64,000 nucleotides of DNA. It comes from Pectobacterium zantedeschiae (GTDB lineage: Bacteria; Pseudomonadota; Gammaproteobacteria; Enterobacterales; Enterobacteriaceae). The notes beneath the pieces were generated by a model. It searched no databases. It had not been told where the DNA came from and saw only the letters and a list, made by a program, of their open reading frames with translations. Shown here in pieces: positions 55,207 to 64,000 of this stretch (position 1 is the stretch's first letter; every line of letters begins with the position of its first letter). The DNA is taken from assembly GCF_004137795.1 (NCBI RefSeq), contig NZ_NWTM01000001.1, positions 496,001-560,000 on the forward strand. Direction: 5' to 3'. Position numbers and translations under genes: made by a program.

Positions 55207-56325
55207 ATGCCTAAAAAATTGATTCTCGTGATTGGTGGCGGTGCAGCCGGACACCAGATTGCCTACCAACTGCGCGATGTCGCCAAGGTCACGCTGGTGG
55301 ACCCTAAGACCTATTGGGAAATCCCCATGGCGGTCCCGCGTTTGCTGGTGGAATCGGATGCGTTAGCCGCTAGAATTCCTTATACAAGCTTTCTAAACCA
55401 TTCCGAGTATATTCAGGGTCGAGTCACTGCTCTGACGGATAGCCACGCCAAAGTGAAGTTGTCCGACGATCTTGAAAAAGAGGTCGCCTTCGACTACGCA
55501 GTAATTGCGTCAGGTTCCGTTTCGCTCGACCCAATTATCAAGGCTCAGGTATCCACCGAGGCAGAGCGCGCAGCGGAGTTGAAAGCAATGAATGCGAGGC
55601 TTCGCACGGCACGTTCGGTCGTGATTGTTGGTGCTGGCCCGGTCGGTGTCGAGACGGCTGCTGAGCTGCGCGAATTGCTTCCACATGTGGAAGTCACACT
55701 TGTCCACGGCGAGGATCGAGTGCTAGCAAGAGCCCCTAACAAGTTCGCAGACTGGGCGGAGAAATATCTTGGCAGCAAGGGGGTCACGCTGGTACCTGGT
55801 GAGACCGTGACAAGCCCGTCGATTAGCGCACAACCTGAGGATGGCCGCGTGGTGACTAGCTCTGGACGAGTGTTGCAGGCCGACGTGGTGATCTGGGCCG
55901 CCGGTACTCGCCCTGCGACAACCTTCGTTGCCAACTCTTGGCCTGACGTGGTTCAGCCTAATGGCTTGGTTAGGGTTGATCCATATCTGCGCGTGGTCGG
56001 TCATTCGACGATTTTCGCCGTTGGGGATGTGACCAATCTTCCAGAGAACAGGTTAGCGATCGTTGCCGGGCTTCATGTCAAGTCGGTCGTAGGAAACTTG
56101 AAACATCTTATCGCGGCTCAGACTCCTTCGCAGACAAAGCTGAAAGCTTACAAGCCAGCCTTGCCCGGCAGAGGTATCGGAAAACTGATGATCGTTTCTC
56201 TAGGGCGCACTGATGGCCTGACCTCTTTACCCTTCGGGCAATTCCGCGCCTCGTTCTTGGCACGCAAGATCAAGTCACACGATCTACTGGTGGGGATGTC
56301 GAGGAAAGCAGTTGGACTTCAGTAG
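55207..56325 (+). CDS. FAD-dependent pyridine nucleotide-disulphide oxidoreductase (AIFM2-like)
   Basis: 372 residues. The FAD Rossmann motif is VIGGGAAGHQIAYQL, the NAD(P)H motif IVGAGPVGVETAAELRELLP, and FAVGDVTNLPENRLA binds the flavin tail. There are no CxxC redox cysteines, so it is of the type II NADH dehydrogenase / AIFM2 style rather than a disulphide reductase. It lies 134 bases after the azoreductase on the same strand, probably in one operon under the LysR regulator. The electron acceptor, perhaps a quinone, is inferred. Confidence 0.85.
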   Translation: MPKKLILVIGGGAAGHQIAYQLRDVAKVTLVDPKTYWEIPMAVPRLLVESDALAARIPYTSFLNHSEYIQGRVTALTDSHAKVKLSDDLEKEVAFDYAVIASGSVSLDPIIKAQVSTEAERAAELKAMNARLRTARSVVIVGAGPVGVETAAELRELLPHVEVTLVHGEDRVLARAPNKFADWAEKYLGSKGVTLVPGETVTSPSISAQPEDGRVVTSSGRVLQADVVIWAAGTRPATTFVANSWPDVVQPNGLVRVDPYLRVVGHSTIFAVGDVTNLPENRLAIVAGLHVKSVVGNLKHLIAAQTPSQTKLKAYKPALPGRGIGKLMIVSLGRTDGLTSLPFGQFRASFLARKIKSHDLLVGMSRKAVGLQ

Positions 56326-56711
56326 TCACTCCGACATGGCGTAGTCAAGCCCCTGGCAATGGCTGCGCCGATCAAGCTGGGTTGGTACCGCCTCAATCTG
56401 TTCACCTGGCACGTGCACGCTATTTGCGGTACCGCTTAAGCCAAGCTGATGAGGCGCATTTCCGCTGGTAATCAGCCTCGAACGCCCAGCCCGGCGATTC
56501 TCGGCAATCCAGCACGAACAAATGCGATCCGACTTTCTCTCTCCATATTCTTATATGACTCCTTGCTCATCAGGTCGCAGTCTTGCAAAGCCGTCTGAAG
56601 TAGAGCTAAATCCTTACCTTATATAGACTGCCAGCCATCGAGCCATTTTCATAAATGACTCGACGCCGCCAATTTTTTATTGTCGATTGAACGAGGATTA
56701 CCGTAAAGACA
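56326..56711. other. Gene-free stretch with possible coding remnants
   Basis: 386 bases, GC-rich at first. A short frame reads MAAPIKLGWYRLNLFTWHVH then stops; nothing longer is open. It looks like decayed foreign DNA at the end of the azoreductase module. I see no terminal repeats of an insertion sequence. Confidence 0.4.
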
Positions 56712-58223
56712 TCAGCTTTTGACGGTAGCCTGCTTTGGATGGCTCATATACCACCGAACAACGTCAATCAGCAGGAAAATGAGCAGACTGATCCCCATTA
56801 CGGGCAAACTCACTGCCAGCAATAACGTAATGAGTACAATAAGCACCCGTTGAAAGACCGGAACCAGCAGCAATGCCGCTGTCAGCGTATTGACCGGATT
56901 CACATCATGACGTGATTTGGGACGACGTATCCACCACATCCGATAGCCCCACACGATCATCGTACACAGCCCAAGGCCAAATGCCGCGAGAATCAATTGA
57001 TTTGGCAAACCGAATAACACACCCATATGCGCATCCACCCCCCAGCGTGTGAGTTTGGCGGCGAGTGGGAAAGTGTTGAAATCGGTTTTATCCACAATTT
57101 CCAACGTATCTGGATTAACCGACACTGCATCAACCTGCGTTGGCCAGGAACGATCGATCTCACTGACGGTCCAGGCGCGGTGTGGCTTGGTTGCAGGACG
57201 AATTTCGATTTTATTAGCGTCGATTCCTGCATGACGTGCGGCAGTCAGCATCTCATCAAATAACGTTGGCGAATAGGTTTCGACATCCTCTATTGGCATT
57301 GGCGCATGGTGTTCCGCATGTTCATCCATGGTCATCGCCATATCATGGCCGTGCATCATGTCGTGGTTAGACATCGGTGTAGGCAATTGCGTTTTCACCG
57401 ATGGAGTTTGCCACCCTAGTGCGGTGCGTGCGACAGATATGTTGCTTCCTGCCCACTGCGACCAGGTTAATCCTGTCGCAGAGAAGAAGAGCAAACCAAG
57501 TATAAGGCTGAGTCCCATCGTGGTGTGCCAGTGTCGCAGACGCTGTGTTTTTGCTGCCGTCGTCTGGCTATTTTTCAATTTCCGTCGCTTGGCTGCTGAC
57601 GACATATGCCGGGTTGACCACCAGATGACAGCGCCGCCCAGTGCTGCGACCCACAGCCAGGACGCTGCCAGCTCGCTGTAATTACGCCCGACATCGCCTA
57701 ACAGCAGTCCGCGGTGCAGGTAATCAAGCCAAGTACGAAATGGCAGGATGCCGCTGGTGCCGTAAACGATTTCACTGCCGCGATTTTCCAGCGAAACGGG
57801 ATCGATGAAAACGGCACGGCTTTCTGATGGTCCTAACTCCGGCAAGGCAAACATGACGCGAGTGGTTTCTCCGGCAGTGGACGCAGGGCGTATCGCAAGC
57901 AGTTTTGCATCCTGATGGTGAACGAGCCCGGCCTGAGCAGCTCGAATTTGTTCGGCCAGTGAATGCGGCGTGCCTTGGCTTTCTGTGAAAAGTTGGTGCG
58001 AATATAGGTGATTTTCAATCTGCGGTGTCAGGACGTACAGCGTGCCTGTCAGAGCAGCGACGAAAATAAAAGGACCGACAAAAATACCGATGTAGAAATG
58101 AAGCCGGATGAACAGAGCAACGATAGCGGCACGTGGCGATACCTTATCGATTGCGCGTTTATCGCATGTGGTTTCTCTAGTGTGGCGCGCGCCGGAGGCC
58201 GATGCCTGATTAGGGTGTGACAT
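56712..58223 (-). CDS. PepSY-associated transmembrane protein (PiuB-like)
   Basis: 503 residues from the ATG at 58223 (MSHPNQASASGARHT), with AGAGGG before it; six in-frame codons upstream are possible but overlap this site. Membrane helices are seen at about residues 40-60 (IGIFVGPFIFVAALTGTLYV), 185-205, 230-255 and near the C-terminus. PepSY domains lie in the periplasmic loops. A His/Met-rich stretch (NHDMMHGHDMAMTMDEHAEH) suggests metal binding. The family (COG3182) is linked to siderophore or heme iron reduction and is often Fur-regulated. It is probably co-transcribed with the DUF2946 gene. Confidence 0.88.
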   Translation of the reverse strand: MSHPNQASASGARHTRETTCDKRAIDKVSPRAAIVALFIRLHFYIGIFVGPFIFVAALTGTLYVLTPQIENHLYSHQLFTESQGTPHSLAEQIRAAQAGLVHHQDAKLLAIRPASTAGETTRVMFALPELGPSESRAVFIDPVSLENRGSEIVYGTSGILPFRTWLDYLHRGLLLGDVGRNYSELAASWLWVAALGGAVIWWSTRHMSSAAKRRKLKNSQTTAAKTQRLRHWHTTMGLSLILGLLFFSATGLTWSQWAGSNISVARTALGWQTPSVKTQLPTPMSNHDMMHGHDMAMTMDEHAEHHAPMPIEDVETYSPTLFDEMLTAARHAGIDANKIEIRPATKPHRAWTVSEIDRSWPTQVDAVSVNPDTLEIVDKTDFNTFPLAAKLTRWGVDAHMGVLFGLPNQLILAAFGLGLCTMIVWGYRMWWIRRPKSRHDVNPVNTLTAALLLVPVFQRVLIVLITLLLAVSLPVMGISLLIFLLIDVVRWYMSHPKQATVKS

Positions 58224-58324
58224 AAAACCCTCTGAAATCATTTAGCAAAAAATGATCGAACGCCATACCCAAAAGGAGATAGCGCGATGCGTTATAAATG
58301 CCTGTTGGCATGATGCTGCATAAT

Positions 58325-58822
58325 TCAGAAAGGCGGGGCGCGTACTACTGGAGAGGCATAACGTTCAGGCAAGACAATACGAGAAACAAAATGAATAACC
58401 AACGCCTCAGATAACGATGACGTCAGTATGGGGGTAGGGGAGCCAGTTGCGAACAACGCTGGCGTATACGAAAAAAGTACACAGTAGCCACATGCAGCAT
58501 GATCCATCATCATGGACGGCGATGAGGGCGAATGGTGTAATTGCGTCACGTGATGCTCGGGCATCGCATGAGCGGTAGAATTATGGTGTGGTTTAGCTAT
58601 AGTGACGCTGTGGCTGGCGGGCGCAGTCGTACCATGCGCAGTAGTGCTACTAGTAGTACTATGTGTGGTGGCTACACTGTTTGTGGCTGTACCATCGTCA
58701 TAAAGCCCATGCTTGTGCAGCACCAGCGTTTGTGAAATCACTGGGGCAATGAAGATGGTCAAAATAGCGAAGATGCCGACCCAGGCTGGGAAACTTCGCC
58801 GTCGTAATGCGGACAAAAGCAT
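58325..58822 (-). CDS. DUF2946 family protein, His-rich
   Basis: 165 residues. A membrane helix or signal is at WVGIFAILTIFIAPVISQTL, then a His/Thr/Ser-rich part (SVTIAKPHHNSTAHAMPEHH) and MMDHAACGYCVLFSYTPALF with a CxxC pair. DUF2946 proteins often stand beside PepSY or TonB-dependent receptor genes and copper or iron systems. The His and Cys residues suggest a periplasmic metal-binding role; the function is not established. It lies 101 bases upstream of the PepSY gene on the same strand. Confidence 0.8.
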   Translation of the reverse strand: MLLSALRRRSFPAWVGIFAILTIFIAPVISQTLVLHKHGLYDDGTATNSVATTHSTTSSTTAHGTTAPASHSVTIAKPHHNSTAHAMPEHHVTQLHHSPSSPSMMMDHAACGYCVLFSYTPALFATGSPTPILTSSLSEALVIHFVSRIVLPERYASPVVRAPPF

Positions 58823-59199
58823 AGCAGTCTTACTTCAATAATACCGGGTTGCGTCGGGAAGTGTACTTTACTTGCCCCTGCATTGTTACACAAATGTTTA
58901 TACCCGCCATATTTCAAGCGGTATGTGAACTAATGCCACGATTCGTCAGATTTTTTATCGGTGGAGCAATAGGAAGCGGTGTGGGCGCAAACGGAATAAT
59001 CCTACGCCCGCAGAGGTCGATATTCGCTATAGTCCGTGGTTGTTTTCCATTTTTACAACCCGGTTTATCATGCTTTGGCGTTCTCGTTGTTTAAACGCTG
59101 ACCTATTATGATGAACAATATCTTTATCAAGTTGTAGGAAAGCTAACTTATCCATTAATATGGATTTTAGTTGATTGAAGCACACCAACAGGGGGAGCT
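58823..59199. other. Intergenic region before opgG
   Basis: 377 bases with the promoters of the divergent DUF2946 and opgG genes. TATACCCGCCATATTTCAAG near 58900 resembles the end of the interspersed repeat family also seen at 50688-50812, so a partial copy may lie here. Confidence 0.4.
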
Positions 59200-60768
59200 G
59201 TGCTGGATAATAAATTTGGGTTTAAACAGCGGGTTGCTAGCCTTCGCTGGCTGTCCGCCGCCATTATGCTGTCTGTAAGCGCAGTGCCTGCTTGGGCATT
59301 CTCTATTGATGATGTGGCTCAGCAGGCTGAAAAGCTGGCACAAAAGGGTTTTGAAGCGCCGAAAAGTAATCTTCCTGCGCAATTTCGTGATATGAAATTT
59401 GCCGACTATCAGCAAATTCGTTTCAATAACGATAAGTCATACTGGAATAATGTACAGACGCCATTCAAACTCCAGTTTTATCATCAGGGGATGTATTTCG
59501 ATACCCCGGTGAAAATTAATGAAGTCACCGCGACAACGGTTGATGAGATTAAATACTCTCCTGAGTATTTTGATTTTGGTTCCGTCAACCACGATGCTGA
59601 AGCCGTTAAAAATCTCGGCTTTGCCGGTTTTAAAGTTCTCTATCCGATCAATAAAGCCGATAAGAACGACGAAATTGTCAGCATGCTGGGTGCTAGTTAC
59701 TTCCGTGTGGTAGGAAAAGGCCAAATTTATGGCTTGTCCGCCCGTGGTCTGGCTATCGATACTGCATTACCTTCCGGTGAAGAATTCCCTCGTTTCCGTG
59801 AATTTTGGATTGAACGTCCAAAACCAAATGATAAACATTTGGTTATTTATGCGCTGTTGGATTCTCCGCGTGCCGCAGGGGCTTACCGCTTTACCGTTTA
59901 TCCGGGGCGTGACAGCGTAGTCGACGTTCAGGCTAAAGTCTTCCTGCGTGATAAAGTGGGCAAACTGGGCATTGCTCCGCTGACCAGTATGTATCTGTTC
60001 GGTCCGAACCAGCCGTCTCCAACGCTGAATTATCGTCCGGCGCTGAACGACTCTAACGGCTTGTCAATTCATGCCGGTAATGGTGAATGGATTTGGCGTC
60101 CGCTGAATAATCCGAAGCACCTGTCTGTGAGCACCTATGCAGTAGAAAATCCGAAAGGATTTGGTCTGCTACAACGTGGACGTGATTTTACTGCCTATGA
60201 AGATCTTGACGACCGTTACGATCTGCGTCCAAGCGGCTGGGTTGAGCCAAAAGGCGAGTGGGGTAAAGGTAAGGTTGAGCTGGTTGAAATTCCTACCGCA
60301 GATGAAACCAACGACAACATCGTTGCTTTCTGGACACCTGATGTGTTGCCAGAAACGGGCAAGCCACTGGATATTAAGTATCGCCTGCACTTTACGCGCG
60401 ATGAAGATCAACTGCATTCCCCGAATATCGCTTATGTCCAACAGACTCGTCGTTCTGCCGGTGATGTTAAACAATCTAACCTGATTCGCCAGCCTGACGG
60501 CACAATCGCTTATATTGTGGACTTTATTGGACCGAATTTAAAAGAGCTGGATGAGAACGCTCCGGTAGCCTCTCAGGTCAGCATTGGCGATAACGGCGAG
60601 ATTGTAGAAAATAATGTTCGCTATAACCCAGTAACTCATGGTTGGCGTCTGACACTGCGTGTGCGTGTGAAAGATGCGAAACAGCCGACTGAAATGAGAG
60701 CTGCGTTGGTTAATGGCGAGACGACATTGACTGAAACCTGGAGCAATCAGCTACCTGCTAATGAATAA
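59200..60768 (+). CDS. opgG: Glucan biosynthesis protein G
   Basis: 522 residues, GTG start with GGGGGAG 2-3 bases before it. A signal peptide ends [13 protein letters not shown]. The rest is close to E. coli OpgG (MdoG) throughout, for example [20 protein letters not shown]-like and [20 protein letters not shown]. OpgG is periplasmic and is needed to form branched osmoregulated periplasmic glucans from the OpgH-made backbone. It overlaps opgH by 8 bases. In soft-rot bacteria opgGH mutants lose virulence, as known from Dickeya. Confidence 0.97.
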   Translation: MLDNKFGFKQRVASLRWLSAAIMLSVSAVPAWAFSIDDVAQQAEKLAQKGFEAPKSNLPAQFRDMKFADYQQIRFNNDKSYWNNVQTPFKLQFYHQGMYFDTPVKINEVTATTVDEIKYSPEYFDFGSVNHDAEAVKNLGFAGFKVLYPINKADKNDEIVSMLGASYFRVVGKGQIYGLSARGLAIDTALPSGEEFPRFREFWIERPKPNDKHLVIYALLDSPRAAGAYRFTVYPGRDSVVDVQAKVFLRDKVGKLGIAPLTSMYLFGPNQPSPTLNYRPALNDSNGLSIHAGNGEWIWRPLNNPKHLSVSTYAVENPKGFGLLQRGRDFTAYEDLDDRYDLRPSGWVEPKGEWGKGKVELVEIPTADETNDNIVAFWTPDVLPETGKPLDIKYRLHFTRDEDQLHSPNIAYVQQTRRSAGDVKQSNLIRQPDGTIAYIVDFIGPNLKELDENAPVASQVSIGDNGEIVENNVRYNPVTHGWRLTLRVRVKDAKQPTEMRAALVNGETTLTETWSNQLPANE

Positions 60769-63310
60769 GTCAACTTCTTCTCTCGATTATATTGAGAAAT
60801 TACCTCTGCCTGCTGAGCAGGCAGAGGTTCTTCGCGAAAAATTACCGCAAGCGGCCTGGAACGATCAGGCCGTTTTGCATCAAGCATTGTCGGAAGGTCA
60901 TCAGGTTAATGTTCAGGCTGAAGACGATGTTGCACTGCATTCTGTGCAGGCTCGTCTTGAAATGGCCTGGGATGATGGCCTGGATGACGGTAAGCAACTC
61001 GGCACAGACAGAGAAGGGCGGACGGCATTAAAAGCGATGCCCGTCATTACTCGCGCTTCTATGTTTCCTGACGTTTGGCGGACGAATCCATTGGTTCGCT
61101 GGTGGGAAAGTTTGCTGGGGCGTACTGTACCGCCTCGCCCTCATTACAGCCCCGAAGAGAAAATCTCCGAAAACCGCTGGCGTTTGGTGGGAACAATCCG
61201 TCGCTATATTCTGCTGGCGTTGACGCTGTTCCAGACCGCTATCGCAACCTGGTATATGAAAACCATCCTGCCTTATCAGGGATGGGCGTTGATCGATCCG
61301 TTTGAAATGGCGGGTCAGCCTTGGACGCGCTCGCTGATGCAGTTGCTGCCTTATGTGCTGCAAAGCGGCATCCTCGTTTTGTTTGCGGTGTTGTTCTGTT
61401 GGGTATCAGCCGGGTTCTGGACCGCGCTGATGGGGTTCTTGCAACTGCTTATTGGTCGAGATAAATACAGTATCTCTTCCACTACGGTAGGAAACGAGGC
61501 CCTGAATCCTGAGCATCGAACCGCGTTAATCATGCCGATTTGTAACGAAGACGTAGAACGTGTATTTGCGGGATTACGGGCGACGTATGAATCGGTTGAA
61601 GCGACCGGCAATCTTGAGCATTTTGATATTTACGTCCTGAGCGACAGTAACGATCCTGACATCTGTGTGGCAGAGCAAAAAGCCTGGATGGAACTGTGCC
61701 GTGATGTTGGTGGAGCAGGGCGTATTTTCTATCGCCGCCGCCGCCGCCGCGTCAAGCGTAAGAGCGGTAATATCGATGATTTCTGTCGCCGCTGGGGTAA
61801 CCAGTATAGCTATATGGTGATTCTGGATGCCGATAGTGTGATGAGTGGCGAATGTCTGACGTCTTTGGTCAGACTGATGGAAGCGAATCCAAATGCCGGT
61901 ATCATCCAGTCCTCACCGAAAGCCTCCGGCATGGATACCCTGTATGCACGTTGCCAGCAGTTTGCAACACGTGTATATGGCCCGCTGTTTACTGCTGGCC
62001 TGCATTTTTGGCAACTGGGTGAGTCACATTACTGGGGACATAACGCGATTATCCGCGTTAAACCGTTCATTGAACACTGTGCTCTGGCACCGCTGCCAGG
62101 TGAAGGTTCGTTCGCTGGTGCGATTCTTTCTCACGACTTCGTTGAAGCAGCGCTGATGCGCCGTGCAGGATGGGGGGTTTGGATCGCCTATGATCTCCCT
62201 GGAAGTTATGAAGAGCTACCGCCTAACCTGCTGGATGAACTGAAACGCGACCGCCGCTGGTGTCATGGTAACCTGATGAATTTCCGGTTATTCCTGGTTA
62301 AAGGTATGCATCCGGTTCACCGTGCCGTTTTCCTTACTGGCGTAATGTCTTACCTGTCTGCACCACTGTGGTTTATGTTTTTGGTGCTCTCTACCGCGTT
62401 GCAGGTTGTACATACGCTGATGGAACCCCAGTATTTCTTGCAGCCTCGACAGCTATTCCCGGTCTGGCCACAGTGGCGGCCTGAACTGGCTATCGCACTC
62501 TTCTCGACGACATTAGTTCTGCTGTTCTTGCCAAAACTATTGAGCGTGATTCTGGTGTGGGCAAAAGGTGCAAAAGAGTATGGCGGCGTTTTCCGGGTAT
62601 TCCTTTCCCTGTTGCTGGAAATGCTGTTCTCGGTTCTGCTGGCTCCAGTTCGTATGTTGTTCCACACGGTGTTTGTTGTCAGCGCATTCCTCGGTTGGTC
62701 AGTGCAGTGGAACTCTCCACAGCGTGACGATGATGCGACGCCGTGGAGTGAGGCATTTGTGCGCCACGGCTCCCAGTTGATTCTGGGTCTGGTTTGGGCG
62801 ATTGGCATGGCGTGGTTAGATCTGCGCTTCTTGTGGTGGTTGTCGCCGATTGTCTTCTCTCTGATTTTGTCTCCGTTTGTGTCAGTTTATTCCAGTCGTG
62901 CAGCATTGGGTCTGGGTTGTAAGCGCGCGAAACTGCTGATGATACCGGAAGAGTTCAATCCACCGCGTGAACTGGTCGCTACGGATGAATATTGCCGATT
63001 GAACCACCAGCGTAGGCTTGATAACGGGTTTATGCAGGCTGTCTTTGATCCGTCCGTTAATGCTCTTGCCAGCGCGATGGCGACAGCGCGTCATCGTTTC
63101 AGTCGAGCTATTGAAGATGTGCGTGAGCAGAATGTGCGTGATGCTTTGAATCGTAAGCCGGAAGAGGTGAGCAATAATCAGCGTCTGGCACTGCTTAGCG
63201 ATCCCGTTACGATCTCGCGCTTGCACTACCATGTGTGGCAAAAGCCTGAAGCATATGCGGCGTGGGTCGAGTCTTATCAGAAACTTCCTGCACCTCATAT
63301 CAAAAACTAG
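60761..63310 (+). CDS. opgH: Glucan glucosyltransferase OpgH
   Basis: 849 residues. A cytoplasmic N-terminus of about 140 residues is followed by membrane helices, then a large GT2 domain between helices: [40 protein letters not shown] (DxD), [14 protein letters not shown] (ED-like), and [10 protein letters not shown] (RxxRW). More helices follow. It makes the beta-1,2-linked glucan backbone from UDP-glucose and exports it; in E. coli it also inhibits FtsZ when UDP-glucose is high. Its start overlaps the end of opgG, so the two are translationally coupled. Confidence 0.97.
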   Translation: MNKSTSSLDYIEKLPLPAEQAEVLREKLPQAAWNDQAVLHQALSEGHQVNVQAEDDVALHSVQARLEMAWDDGLDDGKQLGTDREGRTALKAMPVITRASMFPDVWRTNPLVRWWESLLGRTVPPRPHYSPEEKISENRWRLVGTIRRYILLALTLFQTAIATWYMKTILPYQGWALIDPFEMAGQPWTRSLMQLLPYVLQSGILVLFAVLFCWVSAGFWTALMGFLQLLIGRDKYSISSTTVGNEALNPEHRTALIMPICNEDVERVFAGLRATYESVEATGNLEHFDIYVLSDSNDPDICVAEQKAWMELCRDVGGAGRIFYRRRRRRVKRKSGNIDDFCRRWGNQYSYMVILDADSVMSGECLTSLVRLMEANPNAGIIQSSPKASGMDTLYARCQQFATRVYGPLFTAGLHFWQLGESHYWGHNAIIRVKPFIEHCALAPLPGEGSFAGAILSHDFVEAALMRRAGWGVWIAYDLPGSYEELPPNLLDELKRDRRWCHGNLMNFRLFLVKGMHPVHRAVFLTGVMSYLSAPLWFMFLVLSTALQVVHTLMEPQYFLQPRQLFPVWPQWRPELAIALFSTTLVLLFLPKLLSVILVWAKGAKEYGGVFRVFLSLLLEMLFSVLLAPVRMLFHTVFVVSAFLGWSVQWNSPQRDDDATPWSEAFVRHGSQLILGLVWAIGMAWLDLRFLWWLSPIVFSLILSPFVSVYSSRAALGLGCKRAKLLMIPEEFNPPRELVATDEYCRLNHQRRLDNGFMQAVFDPSVNALASAMATARHRFSRAIEDVREQNVRDALNRKPEEVSNNQRLALLSDPVTISRLHYHVWQKPEAYAAWVESYQKLPAPHIKN

Positions 63311-63347
63311 CAGATTGTAGTGTGAAAGATTGGTAGCGTGAAAGATA

Positions 63348-63377
63348 AAGCAACGGCCGTGGCCGTTGCTTTTTTTT
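63348..63377 (+). terminator. Terminator after opgH
   Basis: AAGCAACGGCC / GGCCGTTGCTT hairpin and a run of eight T. Confidence 0.92.
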
Positions 63378-63431
63378 AGCTTGTCACAAGGCTCGGTTTA
63401 TTCCTGAAATAAACAACACGAAACGTGTGAG

Positions 63432-64000
63432 TTAATAAAGTGATGGTTCGCCTTCGGGACGGGTTTTGAAACGGCGATGAAGCCACATGTATTGATCCGG
63501 TGCGAGCAGAATATTCTTTTCAACCACTTTGTTCATCCAGGCTGCGGTCACCGTTTCATTGTCTACAGGTGCTCCCTGTTCAGCAGGCTGAATCAGCAAC
63601 TCGTAACCTTTTCCTTCGGGAAGCCGGCGGGGCACAAACGGGATGATTGCCGGGCGCGCCGTTTTTATCAGCATATAACTCCCGCGAGTTGTCGCCGCGG
63701 TGTCTACGGCAAACAGAGGAGCGAATACGCTGCTGCGCGGGCCATAATCATGATCCGGCGCATACCAGATGATGTCACCCTGTTTGAGCGCGCGTATCAT
63801 GCCTTTAAGATCTTTCCGGTCCAGCATGGATTTGTTGGAACGCAGTCTGCCCCATGTCTGTAACCAATCAATTAGCTTGTTATCATTCGGACGATACACA
63901 CCAATCCCCGGGTTGTGCATACCAAAAACTCGTGCACCGAGCTCCAACGTTAAAAAATGCAGCCCGATAAGTAATACTCCTTGCTCTCGTTCATTCTCTG
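63432..64000 (-). CDS. lpxL: Lipid A biosynthesis acyltransferase LpxL-like, C-terminal part, cut by window edge
   Basis: About 188 codons are visible; the start is beyond the right edge. Upstream of an internal TTG at 63947 the frame stays open and reads [20 protein letters not shown], the HX4(D/E) acyltransferase motif. Later blocks [29 protein letters not shown] and the end [19 protein letters not shown] are those of LpxL/LpxP, which add laurate or palmitoleate to Kdo2-lipid IVA. LpxL versus LpxP cannot be settled from this part; the position near opgGH favours LpxL. Confidence 0.88.
   Translation of the reverse strand, partial: ENEREQGVLLIGLHFLTLELGARVFGMHNPGIGVYRPNDNKLIDWLQTWGRLRSNKSMLDRKDLKGMIRALKQGDIIWYAPDHDYGPRSSVFAPLFAVDTAATTRGSYMLIKTARPAIIPFVPRRLPEGKGYELLIQPAEQGAPVDNETVTAAWMNKVVEKNILLAPDQYMWLHRRFKTRPEGEPSLY

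Noticed and set aside
62350-62808. 152-codon minus-strand open frame
   Set aside because: It is a shadow of opgH membrane-helix codons.

Overview
The window comes from a soft-rot enterobacterium, most likely a Pectobacterium. Two thirds of it follows the Escherichia coli gene order around fabA-ompA-helD-serT and opgGH, with protein sequences close to but clearly different from E. coli. The motility block, the plant-associated style of flagellin glycosylation genes, and the choline-betaine locus fit that genus. The species call is inference from remembered gene order, not from a search.

Layout. (1) 1-6961: flagellar genes fliF (cut by the left edge), fliE, fliT-fliS-fliD, then three tandem near-identical flagellin genes. 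Sigma-28 promoters with an 11-base spacer can be read in front of fliD and of each flagellin. (2) 7367-18696: an AT-rich flagellin glycosylation island with two giant paralogous glycosyltransferases, a VioA-type sugar aminotransferase, a hexapeptide acyltransferase, a WcbI-like protein and a convergent GT2-TPR glycosyltransferase. (3) 18697-20943: decayed coding remnants, then fliA and fliZ. (4) 21475-29749: phoH, tRNA-Ser(GGA), an RpiB/LacAB-like isomerase, and the betT / betI-betB-betA osmoprotectant locus. (5) 29896-45658: conserved housekeeping run yebE, fabA, ycbZ, matP, ompA, sulA, tfoX, yccS, yccF, helD, mgsA, yccT, yccU, hspQ, yccX, tusE, yccA, tRNA-Ser(UGA). rlmI, which sits between hspQ and yccX in E. 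coli, is absent here. (6) 46035-58822: an accessory stretch of small stress, regulatory and redox genes: AriR-like connector, Nudix, cysteine hydrolase, GNAT, universal stress protein, DUF523, an OrtT/GhoT-like membrane peptide, a small secreted Cys protein, a ribbon-helix-helix protein, a chemoreceptor, a LysR-azoreductase-flavoprotein module, and a PepSY/DUF2946 pair. (7) 59200-64000: opgG-opgH for osmoregulated periplasmic glucans and the C-terminal part of an LpxL-type lipid A acyltransferase.

How it works together. FliA, made from this locus, should read the sigma-28 promoters of fliD and the flagellins. FliS and FliT are export chaperones for flagellin and FliD. The island next door probably builds and attaches a viosamine-type sugar to the flagellins. 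A chemoreceptor at 51540 has a well-formed sigma-28 promoter far upstream, so it probably belongs to the same regulon. BetT/BetA/BetB with opgGH are osmotic adaptation functions. Control sites that can be read directly include a LexA box at sulA, a FabR/FadR operator pair at fabA, a BetI-type palindrome, and a likely LysR operator at the azoreductase.

The best candidates for something unreported are the mosaic flagellin triplet with its glycosylation island, the sigma-28 leader with a possible small ORF before the chemoreceptor, and the frame-shifted ghost gene with a large palindrome before fliA. No CRISPR array, prophage or intact insertion sequence was seen.
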